From Streptococcus plurextorum DSM 22810 (lineage in GTDB: Bacteria; Bacillota; Bacilli; Lactobacillales; Streptococcaceae): a stretch of 64,000 nucleotides of DNA. The translations under genes and the position numbers were made by a program. The notes below the pieces were generated by a model that had not been told where the DNA came from, made no database searches, and saw only the letters and a program-made list of their open reading frames with translations. Below are positions 8,069-16,068 of the stretch, one piece after another; positions within the stretch are counted from its first letter, which is position 1, and every line of letters begins with the position of its first letter. The stretch is from NCBI RefSeq assembly GCF_000423745.1, contig NZ_AUIO01000002.1:163467-227466 (forward strand), given 5' to 3'.

Positions 8069-8428
8069 ATGAGGACCAATGAAGAAATAATCCAAATACT
8101 AATGGATAAATTGGGAGAAAAAAATATCTCAATGAGCGAGTTGGCCCGTCGTACAGGAATTGCCAAATCAACACTTTCTAGATATTTTAATAAAACAAGA
8201 GAATTTCCACTAAACCGCGCTGACAAATTTGCTAGCGTTTTAGGAATATCAACTGAATATTTGCTCGGTATGGAAACAACGCCTGAAAATCTCCCTACTC
8301 CCACAATCGATTTCAAGGAAATGGCAGCAGAGTCCATGTCTTATGACGGCATGCCTCTCAACGATGAGGATATCGACCTCATCGCCTCAATCCTCGAAAC
8401 TCGCATGAAAAACAGAGATAAGGAATAA
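8069..8428 (+). CDS. CI-like phage repressor
   Basis: A 119-residue regulator. Residues 6-60 are an XRE HTH (MSELARRTGIAKSTLSRYFN, ADKFASVLGISTEYLLGM). The C-terminal part is short and lacks the LexA-like S24 peptidase domain, so it is the short-repressor type that is usually inactivated by a partner ImmA-like protease. Exactly such a gene follows. The start at 8069 has AAGGAG seven bases upstream and a consensus promoter. It should keep the Cro-side genes off in the lysogen. Confidence 0.85.
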   Translation: MRTNEEIIQILMDKLGEKNISMSELARRTGIAKSTLSRYFNKTREFPLNRADKFASVLGISTEYLLGMETTPENLPTPTIDFKEMAAESMSYDGMPLNDEDIDLIASILETRMKNRDKE

Positions 8429-8434
8429 TTGCCT

Positions 8435-8824
8435 ATGATGACACCAGAGTCAGTCTGCGCAGAGCGTGGCATTGATTTGGTCTATTTTGACGGTAGAGAT
8501 ACGGACAAGAAAGGCATATACAACAAGCGTGCGAACATGATTGCCGTCGATGTCTACTTGGACGATGTCGAGAGAAAGAAAGTCATCTACCACGAAATGG
8601 GCCATGAAGACCACAACCCGTCCCAATACGACCGCAAACGCGAACAATATGAACTACAAGCAGACAGGAATATGATCCACTACCTGGTCAAAGAAGAACT
8701 AGCCCTGATGGACGATATTAGCGAATTTAATTATGTCCGCTTTATGGAAAAATACGACTTAAAAACCACGGTCGATGAAACCATGGTGATTGAGGAGTAT
8801 AATAATTTAAAAAGCATATTTTAA
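8435..8824 (+). CDS. ImmA/IrrE-family metallopeptidase
   Basis: A protein of about 129 residues with the zinc protease motif HEMGH in VIYHEMGHED and a downstream glutamate in YELQADR, the arrangement of ImmA/IrrE (M78) peptidases. In integrative elements these cleave or antagonise the cognate short repressor on induction. Starts: the open frame begins with a TTG at 8429, but ATG 8435 (or 8438) is better placed after AAGGAA. It lies six bases after the CI-like gene stop, in the same operon. Confidence 0.85.
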   Translation: MMTPESVCAERGIDLVYFDGRDTDKKGIYNKRANMIAVDVYLDDVERKKVIYHEMGHEDHNPSQYDRKREQYELQADRNMIHYLVKEELALMDDISEFNYVRFMEKYDLKTTVDETMVIEEYNNLKSIF

Positions 8825-8837
8825 GGAGTAGACTTCA

Positions 8838-10493
8838 TTGTCAAATTATCAATCTAAAAAACAACTAGGAATTACTGATAATAAAAGCATTATCATTGAA
8901 TCCATAAAAGGTATCAATATTAAAAATTTTCGATTAATAAGTAATCAAGAGTTTAATCTAGGTAAGCAGATTACTATTGTGTCAGGTAGAAATGGCACTA
9001 TGAAATCTACTATTATGGGATTAGTTGCACACCCTTTTGAAACTGATGAAAAATCAATTACAGGTGAAAAAATGTCTACGTCATTTAGCGAAGTTTTTAA
9101 ACTTTCCCTAACAAAAGACAAACAGTATGAGTACGATATCAAAATGGATATTAATCATAATAATGAAACAAAAAATTTAATTGAACCTGTAAAAATGTAT
9201 AACAGATCGAATAGGTTTCGTCTAGTCCCTAGCGGAAGTGAAAAAGGGGATGGTTTTTTTAATCTTCCCTCAGTTTATATTAATCTAAAAAGATTATATC
9301 CACTAGTCGCTATTTCAGATGAAGAAATTAGAGAACTAAATATAGAATATAATGACAAGGAAAAAGAATTTATCTCTAAATTCTATGAACGAATATTTGC
9401 TAAAACTGAATTCTCAACTTTCCAAACTTACGAAACTGATTCTAATAGTGTGCATAAAAATCCGATAGGTCCAGGCACTACGGCGAGTTATGATATAACA
9501 TCGATTTCTTCAGGAGAGGATAACCTTAGTGCTTTTGTTAAAATATTAATCTCGTTCATGAGAGTCTTTCAATCTAAGTCTGATGCAAAACAACTAACCG
9601 GCTTACTTTCAATTGATGAATTCGAGGCAAGTTTACATCCAATAGCCCAATTAAATCTATTTAATTTTTTATTAGAGTGGTCAAGAAATTATAATGTTCA
9701 AATTTTGCTAAATACCCATTCATTATATCTTATTCAAGAAGTAATGAAAATGGAGACTAGATTAAACAACAAAGTAATCCGTATCAATTTTATTACGAAA
9801 CGTTTTTCGGACCATTTAGAAATCTATAGCAATCCACAATTTAAGTTTGCTAAAGAAGAGCTTACGCTAACACGTGATGAATATACAGAAACTTTATCAA
9901 AGGTAACCGTACTCTGCGAAGATCAAATTGCAGAACAATATATAAAGCAAATAGCAGGAAGGGATATATCAAAACGATGTAATTTTATAACTAATGTAAC
10001 GGGAGAAACTGGCAGTAGTTGGAAAACATTAAAATCTCTTGCAAAAAATGGATTTACATTACTGTCCGATGCAAGAGCTCTGATAATTTTTGATGCTGAT
10101 ATCATACCTAAAGATATAGGTAAAACAAAATTTGATAAAATATTGTATCTACCGTCAATTACGGAGAATAAGCTCCCTCTTGAAAAAGAGATAGTTAATT
10201 ATATTCTTAATCTCCCTGATAATCATGACTTCTTTAAAAAATTCAGTAAAACAAAAGGAATGTTTTGTCAAAGCTTTACAGAATTTAATATTTCGTTAAC
10301 TACCGATAAAATTAAAGATGAAAAAGTTGACTACTACAAAAATTGGTTTAATTCTATACCTAAAAAAGAAACAAATAAATATCGAAATTATATGATTAAA
10401 GATAATCATAAAATATTCGATGAATTTAAATTAACTTTAAAAAACAAAATCAATGAAGTTTTTGAGGAAAACGGAATTCCCACAATTGAATAA
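8838..10493 (+). CDS. OLD-like ATPase with TOPRIM-type nuclease domain, candidate phage defence
   Basis: A 551-residue protein beginning at TTG 8838 after AAGGAG (8823-8828). Residues 28-75 hold an AAA/ABC-type P-loop, SGRNGTMKST (49-58). An ABC-like signature ISSGEDN (223-229), Walker B LLSIDEFEASLHP (256-268) and NTHS (292-295) follow. From about 355 the TOPRIM features appear: VTVLCEDQIAEQY with Glu361, and IIFDADI with Asp419 and Asp421. This is the order of OLD-family ATPase-nucleases, which include anti-phage proteins (P2 Old, GajA, PARIS components). The P-loop has Met where the last Gly is usual. Its place between the metallopeptidase and integrase, beside a methylase, marks it as lysogenic cargo. 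The base composition is more AT-rich than the core genes. Confidence 0.75.
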   Translation: MSNYQSKKQLGITDNKSIIIESIKGINIKNFRLISNQEFNLGKQITIVSGRNGTMKSTIMGLVAHPFETDEKSITGEKMSTSFSEVFKLSLTKDKQYEYDIKMDINHNNETKNLIEPVKMYNRSNRFRLVPSGSEKGDGFFNLPSVYINLKRLYPLVAISDEEIRELNIEYNDKEKEFISKFYERIFAKTEFSTFQTYETDSNSVHKNPIGPGTTASYDITSISSGEDNLSAFVKILISFMRVFQSKSDAKQLTGLLSIDEFEASLHPIAQLNLFNFLLEWSRNYNVQILLNTHSLYLIQEVMKMETRLNNKVIRINFITKRFSDHLEIYSNPQFKFAKEELTLTRDEYTETLSKVTVLCEDQIAEQYIKQIAGRDISKRCNFITNVTGETGSSWKTLKSLAKNGFTLLSDARALIIFDADIIPKDIGKTKFDKILYLPSITENKLPLEKEIVNYILNLPDNHDFFKKFSKTKGMFCQSFTEFNISLTTDKIKDEKVDYYKNWFNSIPKKETNKYRNYMIKDNHKIFDEFKLTLKNKINEVFEENGIPTIE

Positions 10494-10550
10494 TTAGGCT
10501 GGCCAAAATAAAATAAATAGTGTATTCTAAATAGAAAGGAGGTATAACAT

Positions 10551-11408
10551 ATGAAAAATATAAGCCCATTAAGATATCCCGGTGGGAAGTCTCAAGTTTA
10601 CGATTATGTCAGAGAACTTGTTGTAGCTAACAACGCTACAACCTATATCGAGCCTTATATGGGAGGTATGGGGATTGCTCTAAGATTGCTATTAAATAAA
10701 GATGTTAATAAAATCATGGTAAATGATTATGATAAATCAATATATGCGTTTTGGTATTCTGTTTTAAATTACACAGATCAACTCATAGAAAAAATAGAGA
10801 ATACTCCTGTTACAATTGAAGAATGGAAAAAACAAAGAAACATCCAGCAAAATAAAAACACCTGCGACAACTTGCTCTTGCTTGGTTTTTCGACCTTATT
10901 CCTTAATCGTACAAATCGTTCAGGGATTATAAAAGCCGGTGTAATCGGTGGCCTAAAACAGGACGGAGATTACAAACTCGACTGTCGCTTTAATAAAAAG
11001 AAAACCATTGAGAAAATAAAAATAATTGCTTCTATGAAAAATCGCATTAAACTTTACAATATGGATGCTGAAAAATTTATCCGTTTAAATATTTCTAGAA
11101 CGAAAAATTCATTCACTTTTTTCGACCCTCCTTACTACTTAAAAGGTCCTGGTTTATATACAAACTTTTATAATCATGAAAACCACCTCAGTTTGGCCAA
11201 GACTATAAAAAAATATATGTCTAATAAAAAATGGATTCTTACATATGATATTTCAGAAGAAATATTTAAAATGTATAACGACTTTCGAAATGAAAAGTAT
11301 TATCTGAACTATTCGGTGACAAAACCTAGTAAAGGAATAGAATATATTTTCTATTCTGAACAACTAAACATTCCACCAGCAACACACCATTTGAAAAAAG
11401 CTAAATAA
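10551..11408 (+). CDS. DNA adenine methyltransferase, D12 (Dam/DpnM) class
   Basis: A 285-residue enzyme with all hallmarks of the D12 class: SPLRYPGGKS (5-14), the SAM-binding motif IEPYMGGMGIAL (33-44), NDYDKSIYAFW (58-68), NRTNRSG (119-125) and the catalytic DPPYY (192-196). It methylates adenine N6 in a short target that cannot be read from sequence. It starts at ATG 10551 behind AAAGGAGG. It lies 57 bases after the OLD-like gene, in line with it, so it may protect self DNA from that nuclease or act as an orphan phage methylase. No classical restriction endonuclease is adjacent. Confidence 0.88.
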   Translation: MKNISPLRYPGGKSQVYDYVRELVVANNATTYIEPYMGGMGIALRLLLNKDVNKIMVNDYDKSIYAFWYSVLNYTDQLIEKIENTPVTIEEWKKQRNIQQNKNTCDNLLLLGFSTLFLNRTNRSGIIKAGVIGGLKQDGDYKLDCRFNKKKTIEKIKIIASMKNRIKLYNMDAEKFIRLNISRTKNSFTFFDPPYYLKGPGLYTNFYNHENHLSLAKTIKKYMSNKKWILTYDISEEIFKMYNDFRNEKYYLNYSVTKPSKGIEYIFYSEQLNIPPATHHLKKAK

Positions 11409-11412
11409 AAAG

Positions 11413-11500
11413 CCCCACGCTCTCAAAGTTTGGCGACTCAGAGCGTGAGGCGAATTCGATATAGTAAAAACCTGCTTTTGCAGTAGGTCTCTTTACTATA
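11413..11500 (+). repeat. Two hairpins between methylase and integrase
   Basis: The first hairpin pairs CCCCACGCTC (11413-11422) with GAGCGTGAGG (11441-11450). The second has outer arms TATAGTAAA (11460-11468) and TTTACTATA (11492-11500) enclosing CCTGC-TTTT-GCAG. Neither has a strong T-run, but together they could attenuate read-through into the integrase. The outer arms recur in the hairpin at 15866-15903. Confidence 0.65.
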
Positions 11501-11531
11501 CCCATTTTAACACAGAAATGAGGTAAAATCA

Positions 11532-12674
11532 ATGTGGCCAGAAGCACATAAATCGGGAAAAATAAATTTTGTTGAAAGATACAAAGACCCGTACACTAAC
11601 GAGTGGAGAAGGACATCTACGCTCATGGAGAAAGATACTCCACGGATCAGAAAAGAAGCTCAGAAGATATTGGATGCGAAGATAGCTAATATCCTCAGCA
11701 ATCTGAAGGCCTCTGAAATGCTTTTTACAGACCTTTTTGACCAGTGGTGGGGTTTTTATCGCCAAGAGATAAAACGCTCCTCTATCGCCTCGTTAGAGGG
11801 CAATATAAGAGAGATAAGAGAAAGTTTCGGATTAAATATCAAAGTAACAGCCATTGATCCCAAATATGTCCAAAATTACCTAGATAAACTGGATTGCTCC
11901 AGGAACAAGAAAGAGCGTAACAAATCCATGTTGAATCTTGCTTTTGATTATGCAGTAGACCTGGACATCATCAAAGACAACCCTGCTAGGCGGGCTAAAC
12001 TGCCACGGATCAAAAAGACTTTGGAAGACTGGAAGAAGATTGAAGAAAAGTATCTTGAGGAAGATGAAATTAAGCCCCTGCTGAAAGAATTATTCAGGCG
12101 ACCTAGCACATACCGAACTGCATTACTAGCAGAATTTATGAGTCTTAACGGCTGCCGTATCGGCGAAGCTGTCAGTCTTGAGCCAGAAAACCGTGATTTT
12201 GAGACCAAGATTTTACAATTACACGGTACCTACGACCATACTGAAGGCTATCGTAACGGTGAGAAAACAACTCCAAAGACAGTCGCATCGTACCGTGAAA
12301 CATTAATGACCAAGCGGGAAATGGAAATTATCGAGGAATTGGAATTTATGAATGAGCTAGAAAAAAATACCAATCCACGGTACAAGGACATGGGCTACAT
12401 ATTCACAACTAAAAATGGTGTACCGATACAAACAAATTCTTTCAACCTAGCCTTGAAGAAAGCTAATGAACGACTCGAGAAGCCAATCAAAAAAAATCTG
12501 ACCAGCCACATCTTCCGCCACACCTTGGTCAGTCGCCTGGCAGAGAATAGAGTACCACTCAAAGCAATCATGGACCGTGTAGGACATGCAGACGCTAAGA
12601 CAACAACCCAAATTTATACCCACGTCACAAAAAAACTCAAAGCAAATGTAGCTGAAATCATGGAAAATTACTAA
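11532..12674 (+). CDS. int: Tyrosine recombinase (phage integrase)
   Basis: A 380-residue integrase. The N-terminal arm-binding region and SAM-like core-binding domain (about 60-170) are followed by the catalytic domain: Arg in LNGCRIGEAV, SHIFRHTLVSRLA (H-x-x-R), GHADAKTTTQIYTHV with His and the Tyr nucleophile. The start at 11532 follows GAGGT. The stop codon (12672-12674) lies inside the right 170-bp repeat, whose far end is the HU coding end, so this enzyme most likely integrates at the 3' end of hup. It is the last gene of the element, transcribed toward the attachment site. Confidence 0.95.
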   Translation: MWPEAHKSGKINFVERYKDPYTNEWRRTSTLMEKDTPRIRKEAQKILDAKIANILSNLKASEMLFTDLFDQWWGFYRQEIKRSSIASLEGNIREIRESFGLNIKVTAIDPKYVQNYLDKLDCSRNKKERNKSMLNLAFDYAVDLDIIKDNPARRAKLPRIKKTLEDWKKIEEKYLEEDEIKPLLKELFRRPSTYRTALLAEFMSLNGCRIGEAVSLEPENRDFETKILQLHGTYDHTEGYRNGEKTTPKTVASYRETLMTKREMEIIEELEFMNELEKNTNPRYKDMGYIFTTKNGVPIQTNSFNLALKKANERLEKPIKKNLTSHIFRHTLVSRLAENRVPLKAIMDRVGHADAKTTTQIYTHVTKKLKANVAEIMENY

Positions 12675-12838
12675 TTTTATGCCCCAAATTGAAGCAAAAG
12701 ACTTTTGCTTTATCTCCAACCTCCCAGAGTCACTCCCCTGACTCTGGGAGCCCCAAACCACACAAAAAAGCCCATCGAACAAGCTAGAAAGCTTGATATG
12801 ACGGGCTTTTAAAGGGTAGATTATTTTACAGCGTCTTT
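12669..12838. repeat. 170-bp direct repeat, right copy (attR-side)
   Basis: Matches 6118-6287 with one difference (G at 12805). It contains the integrase stop, a 19-bp palindrome (12692-12710), a 12-bp perfect stem-loop (12721-12750), the HU terminator and the last five codons and stop of hup. The recombination core is probably within the HU end (about 12813-12838). Confidence 0.95.
12764..12813 (-). terminator. Terminator of hup
   Basis: On the minus strand AAAAGCCC pairs with GGGCTTTT around a 30-base loop that has its own AAGCT-rich stem; a T-run follows. It lies just after the HU stop, inside the right repeat. Confidence 0.7.
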
Positions 12839-13096
12839 AAGTGCTTTACCAGCTTTGAATGCTGGAACTTTAGAAGCTGCAATCTTGATTTCTGCACCAG
12901 TTTGTGGGTTGCGACCTGTACGAGCAGCGCGCTCACGAACTTCGAAGTTACCAAAGCCAATAAGTTGAACTTTCTCACCTGCTGCAAGATAGTCAGCTAC
13001 CGCTGCAAACACTGCATCAACTGCAGCTGCTGAATCTTTTTTAGTCAATGAAGTTGCTTCAGCAACTTTTGCAATCAAATCTTGTTTGTTAGCCAT
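12821..13096 (-). CDS. hup: DNA-binding protein HU
   Basis: A 91-residue HU/IHF-family protein: [20 protein letters not shown] helical dimerisation body, then [21 protein letters not shown], the DNA-binding arm with the conserved R-x-x-R-x-G-x-N-P pattern. It compacts and bends chromosomal DNA. The integrated element leaves the coding sequence intact: the repeat replaces the final codons with identical ones, so integration at this site is harmless to the host. The promoter and GGAGG ribosome site are clear. Confidence 0.97.
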   Translation of the reverse strand: MANKQDLIAKVAEATSLTKKDSAAAVDAVFAAVADYLAAGEKVQLIGFGNFEVRERAARTGRNPQTGAEIKIAASKVPAFKAGKALKDAVK

Positions 13097-13144
13097 GTTA
13101 ACAAATCCTCCAATTTTTTTATGGGCTATGCCCTAACAAAGATT

Positions 13145-13173
13145 ATCATATCTTAAAAACCCTTTACAGTCAA
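13145..13173 (-). promoter_or_regulatory. Promoter of hup
   Basis: On the minus strand TTGACT (13168-13173), 17 bases, TATGAT (13145-13150), followed by a leader with GGGCATAGCCC and the ribosome site GGAGG. Confidence 0.75.
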
Positions 13174-13278
13174 GTTTTAGAAATCATTTTTCTCACTTAA
13201 TCAGAAAAATTCTGCCTATTCTTAGCTTAGCAAATCCCCTTTATTCCCTAAAGTGATTTTCAGGTTACAATTCCAAAA

Positions 13279-13292
13279 ACACTATATCTTGT
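13279..13292 (+). promoter_or_regulatory. NrdR box upstream of nrdHE
   Basis: ACACTATATCTTGT fits the NrdR-box pattern ACAnwATATnTnGT. About one helical-turn multiple (33 bases) downstream, ACAACATTTTGTGC at about 13313 is a weaker second match next to the nrdH promoter, as expected for tandem boxes. It implies repression by NrdR when dNTP/ATP levels are high. Confidence 0.6.
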
Positions 13293-13400
13293 ATTCTTCA
13301 AAAACAAGCCCTACAACATTTTGTGCTTGACTCAAATTTAATACTTGATTTTTTGGTAATTTTTGATATGCTAATAAGGTATTACTTTAAGGAGAAAAAC

Positions 13401-13625
13401 ATGGCAAAAATTACGGTTTATTCTAAAAACAACTGCATGCAATGTAATATGACTAAAAAATTCTTGGAAAAAGCTGGCGCAGATTTTGAAGAAATCAATA
13501 TTGATGAAAAGCCAGAATTTATCGAACACGTGAAGTCTCTTGGTTTCACAGCTGCTCCCGTCATCGAAGCTGGCGATACCGTTTTTTCTGGTTTCCAACC
13601 TGGTAAATTGAAAGAAATTATTTAA
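13401..13625 (+). CDS. nrdH: Glutaredoxin-like NrdH redoxin
   Basis: A 74-residue thioredoxin-fold protein with the redox motif CMQC (in KNNCMQCNMTKKFL) and FTAAPVIEAGDTVFSGF near the end, typical of NrdH. It delivers electrons to the class Ib ribonucleotide reductase encoded next. The start is the ATG at 13401, eight bases after AAGGAG; an earlier in-frame ATG at 13323 overlaps the promoter and is unlikely. It heads an operon with nrdE. Confidence 0.96.
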   Translation: MAKITVYSKNNCMQCNMTKKFLEKAGADFEEINIDEKPEFIEHVKSLGFTAAPVIEAGDTVFSGFQPGKLKEII

Positions 13626-13662
13626 TTACTTTCTTCAATAATTGAAAGAAAAGGATTTTTAG

Positions 13663-15822
13663 ATGTCATTAAAAGATTTGGGCGATATTTCTTACTTCCG
13701 CCTCAACAATGAAATTAACCGTCCCATTAACGGACAGATTCCCCTCCATAAAGACAAAGAAGCCTTAGACGCTTTCTTTAAGGAGAATGTTATCCCAAAC
13801 ACTAAGCAGTTTGACAGCATGATGGACAAGGTCCACTACCTGATTGAACATGACTACCTTGAAAAAGAATTTATCAGCAAATACACGCCTGATTTCATCG
13901 AAAAACTAGCGCAGGATTTAAAAGGGGAAAACTTCCAATTTAAGTCCTTCATGGCTGCCTATAAGTTCTACCAACAATATGCTTTGAAAGACAATGCTGG
14001 CGACTTTTATCTCGAATCCATTGAAGACCGTGTAATGTTTAACGCCCTCTATTTTGCAGATGGTAATGAAGCACTAGCACATGACTTAGCGATGGAGATG
14101 ATTCACCAACGTTATCAGCCTGCTACACCATCATTTCTTAATGCTGGGCGTAGCCGTCGCGGAGAGCTGGTGTCATGTTTCCTTATCCAGGTGACTGATG
14201 ATATGAACTCTATCGGGCGTTCGATCAACTCTGCATTGCAATTGTCCCGTATCGGTGGAGGTGTTGGTATTTCTCTCAATAACCTTCGTGAAGCTGGTGC
14301 TCCTATCAAAGGCTTTGCTGGTGCTGCTTCTGGGGTCGTTCCTGTTATGAAACTTTTTGAGGATAGCTTCTCCTACTCTAACCAGCTTGGTCAGCGTCAA
14401 GGGGCAGGCGTGGTTTACCTCAACGTGTTCCACCCAGACATCATCGCTTTTCTGTCGACGAAAAAAGAAAATGCAGATGAAAAAGTGCGTGTCAAAACTC
14501 TATCACTTGGTGTAACTGTCCCAGATAAATTCTATGAATTGGCACGCAAAAATGAAGACATGTACCTCTTTAGCCCTTACACAGTGGAAAAAGAGTACGG
14601 CATTCCTTTTAACTATATCGACATCACAGAAATGTATGACGAGTTAGTTGCCAATCCTAATATCACAAAAACCAAAATCAAAGCACGTGACTTGGAAACA
14701 GAGATTTCTAAACTCCAACAAGAATCTGGCTACCCTTATATCGTCAACGTTGATACAGCAAACCGTAGCAACCCTATTGATGGTAAAATCATCATGTCAA
14801 ACTTGTGTTCAGAAATCCTACAAATTCAAACCACTAGTACCATCAATGACGGTCAAGAGTTTACACAAATGGGTATGGATATCTCATGTAACTTGGGATC
14901 TACCAATGTCATCAACATGATGACTTCCCCTGACTTTGGTAAGTCTATCAAAGCAATGACACGCGCCCTCACCTTTGTCACTGATTCTTCTAGTATCGAT
15001 GCCGTCCCAACTGTCAAATACGGCAATGAACAAGCTCACACTATTGGACTAGGAGCAATGGGGCTTCATTCTTATTTGGCTGTCAACCATATTGAGTATG
15101 GTTCTCCTGAGTCTATCGAGTTTACAGACATTTACTTTATGCTGATGAACTACTGGACCTCGGTGGAGTCAAATGCTATCGCACGTGAGCGTGGGGTAAC
15201 CTTTGCTAATTTTGACAAATCTGCCTACGCAGACGGTTCTTATTTTGATAAGTATGTAACCGGTCAATTTCAACCAAAATCTGATTTGGTTAAAGAGCTT
15301 TTCAAAGACCACTTTATTCCGACTGGGAACGATTGGGCGGCACTTCGCGACTTGGTTAAAGCGCACGGCCTCTATCACCAAAACCGCTTAGCAGTAGCGC
15401 CAAACGGCTCTATCTCATACATTAATGACTGCTCTGCTTCTATCCACCCAATCACACAGCGCATTGAAGAGCGCCAAGAAAAGAAAATCGGTAAAATTTA
15501 CTACCCAGCTTATGGGCTTTCAACCGACACCATCCCTTACTATAAATCAGCCTATGATATGGACATGCGTAAGATGATCGATGTCTATGCTGCTGCCACT
15601 GAACACGTGGATCAAGGGCTTTCTATGACCCTCTTCATGCGTAGCGAGATTCCTATGGATCTCTATGAATGGAAAACAGAGAGCAAACAAACCACTCGCG
15701 ACCTCTCTATCCTACGTAACTATGCCTTCAACAAAGGTATTAAGTCTATCTACTACGTCCGCACCTACACTGATGACGGTGAAGAAGTCGGCTCAAATCA
15801 ATGTGAATCTTGTGTTATCTGA
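13663..15822 (+). CDS. nrdE: Class Ib ribonucleotide reductase, alpha subunit
   Basis: A 719-residue catalytic subunit that reduces NDPs to dNDPs. Visible: substrate and thiol region FLNAGRSRRGELVSCFLIQV with the active-site Cys, SRIGGGVGISLNNLREAGAP, the CSEI block in MSNLCSEILQ, the radical-path region around APNGSISYINDCSASIHP and the C-terminal redox cysteines in NQCESCVI. No N-terminal ATP cone is present, as is usual for class Ib. It works with NrdF and NrdH in the cytosol. The coding sequence is preceded by GAAAGAAAAGG. Confidence 0.97.
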   Translation: MSLKDLGDISYFRLNNEINRPINGQIPLHKDKEALDAFFKENVIPNTKQFDSMMDKVHYLIEHDYLEKEFISKYTPDFIEKLAQDLKGENFQFKSFMAAYKFYQQYALKDNAGDFYLESIEDRVMFNALYFADGNEALAHDLAMEMIHQRYQPATPSFLNAGRSRRGELVSCFLIQVTDDMNSIGRSINSALQLSRIGGGVGISLNNLREAGAPIKGFAGAASGVVPVMKLFEDSFSYSNQLGQRQGAGVVYLNVFHPDIIAFLSTKKENADEKVRVKTLSLGVTVPDKFYELARKNEDMYLFSPYTVEKEYGIPFNYIDITEMYDELVANPNITKTKIKARDLETEISKLQQESGYPYIVNVDTANRSNPIDGKIIMSNLCSEILQIQTTSTINDGQEFTQMGMDISCNLGSTNVINMMTSPDFGKSIKAMTRALTFVTDSSSIDAVPTVKYGNEQAHTIGLGAMGLHSYLAVNHIEYGSPESIEFTDIYFMLMNYWTSVESNAIARERGVTFANFDKSAYADGSYFDKYVTGQFQPKSDLVKELFKDHFIPTGNDWAALRDLVKAHGLYHQNRLAVAPNGSISYINDCSASIHPITQRIEERQEKKIGKIYYPAYGLSTDTIPYYKSAYDMDMRKMIDVYAAATEHVDQGLSMTLFMRSEIPMDLYEWKTESKQTTRDLSILRNYAFNKGIKSIYYVRTYTDDGEEVGSNQCESCVI

Positions 15823-15836
15823 TACAAGTGCGAGCA

Positions 15837-15864
15837 AAAATCCAAGCCAAGAGCTTGGATTTTA
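15837..15864 (+). terminator. Terminator after nrdE
   Basis: AAAAATCCAAGC, loop CAAGA, GCTTGGATTTTAA: a clear stem with a T-rich 3' arm, about 14 bases past the nrdE stop. It separates nrdE from nrdF. Confidence 0.8.
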
Positions 15865-15903
15865 ATATAGTAAAAATAGCCTTCTAGACACAGGCTTACT
15901 ATA
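15865..15903. repeat. Palindromic hairpin related to the one at 11460-11500
   Basis: Arms TATAGTAA (15866-15873) and TTACTATA (15896-15903) enclose AGCCT/AGGCT. The outer arms are the same sequence as in the methylase-integrase gap, although that lies in a prophage and this lies in a core region, so the unit may be a small dispersed repeat. Confidence 0.6.
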
Positions 15904-16068
15904 ATACCTAGGACAGTCATAATTGATAAAAAAGAAGCTAAAACAATTAGAAAGCACTAGACAACGCTTTCTCAAATCCTTTCAGGAATCACGTCCTCCT
16001 TTTAGCCAATTATATTAAAAAATGATATAATATGACGAGTAAAGCTTAGAAAGAAATTGGGAGTAATC

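Larger units (their letters stand above)
5100..12838. mobile_element. Tandem prophage remnants at the 3' end of the HU gene
   Basis: The segment between the sugar transferase gene and hup is phage-derived. The left part (about 5100-6117) is a relic: a MuF head-protein C-terminus and a partner gene. The part 6288-12668 is a second element with HTH regulators, a CI/Cro-type switch, a metallopeptidase, cargo genes and an integrase that ends at the right repeat. A 170-bp direct repeat (6118-6287 and 12669-12838) flanks the second element. No replication, head, tail or lysis module is intact, so it is defective unless a helper acts. The left limit of the relic is an estimate; no third copy of the att sequence was seen near 5100. 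Confidence 0.8.

Noticed and set aside
8838..11408. Classical type II restriction-modification system
   Set aside because: The methylase neighbour is an ATPase-TOPRIM protein, not a recognisable type II endonuclease.
11460..11500. Retron-type non-coding RNA near the ATPase and methylase
   Set aside because: No reverse transcriptase gene is present, and a related hairpin occurs after nrdE.
6288..12668. Phage-inducible chromosomal island
   Set aside because: Size would fit, but no primase, replication initiator or packaging-interference gene is seen; the layout is that of a truncated prophage lysogeny module.
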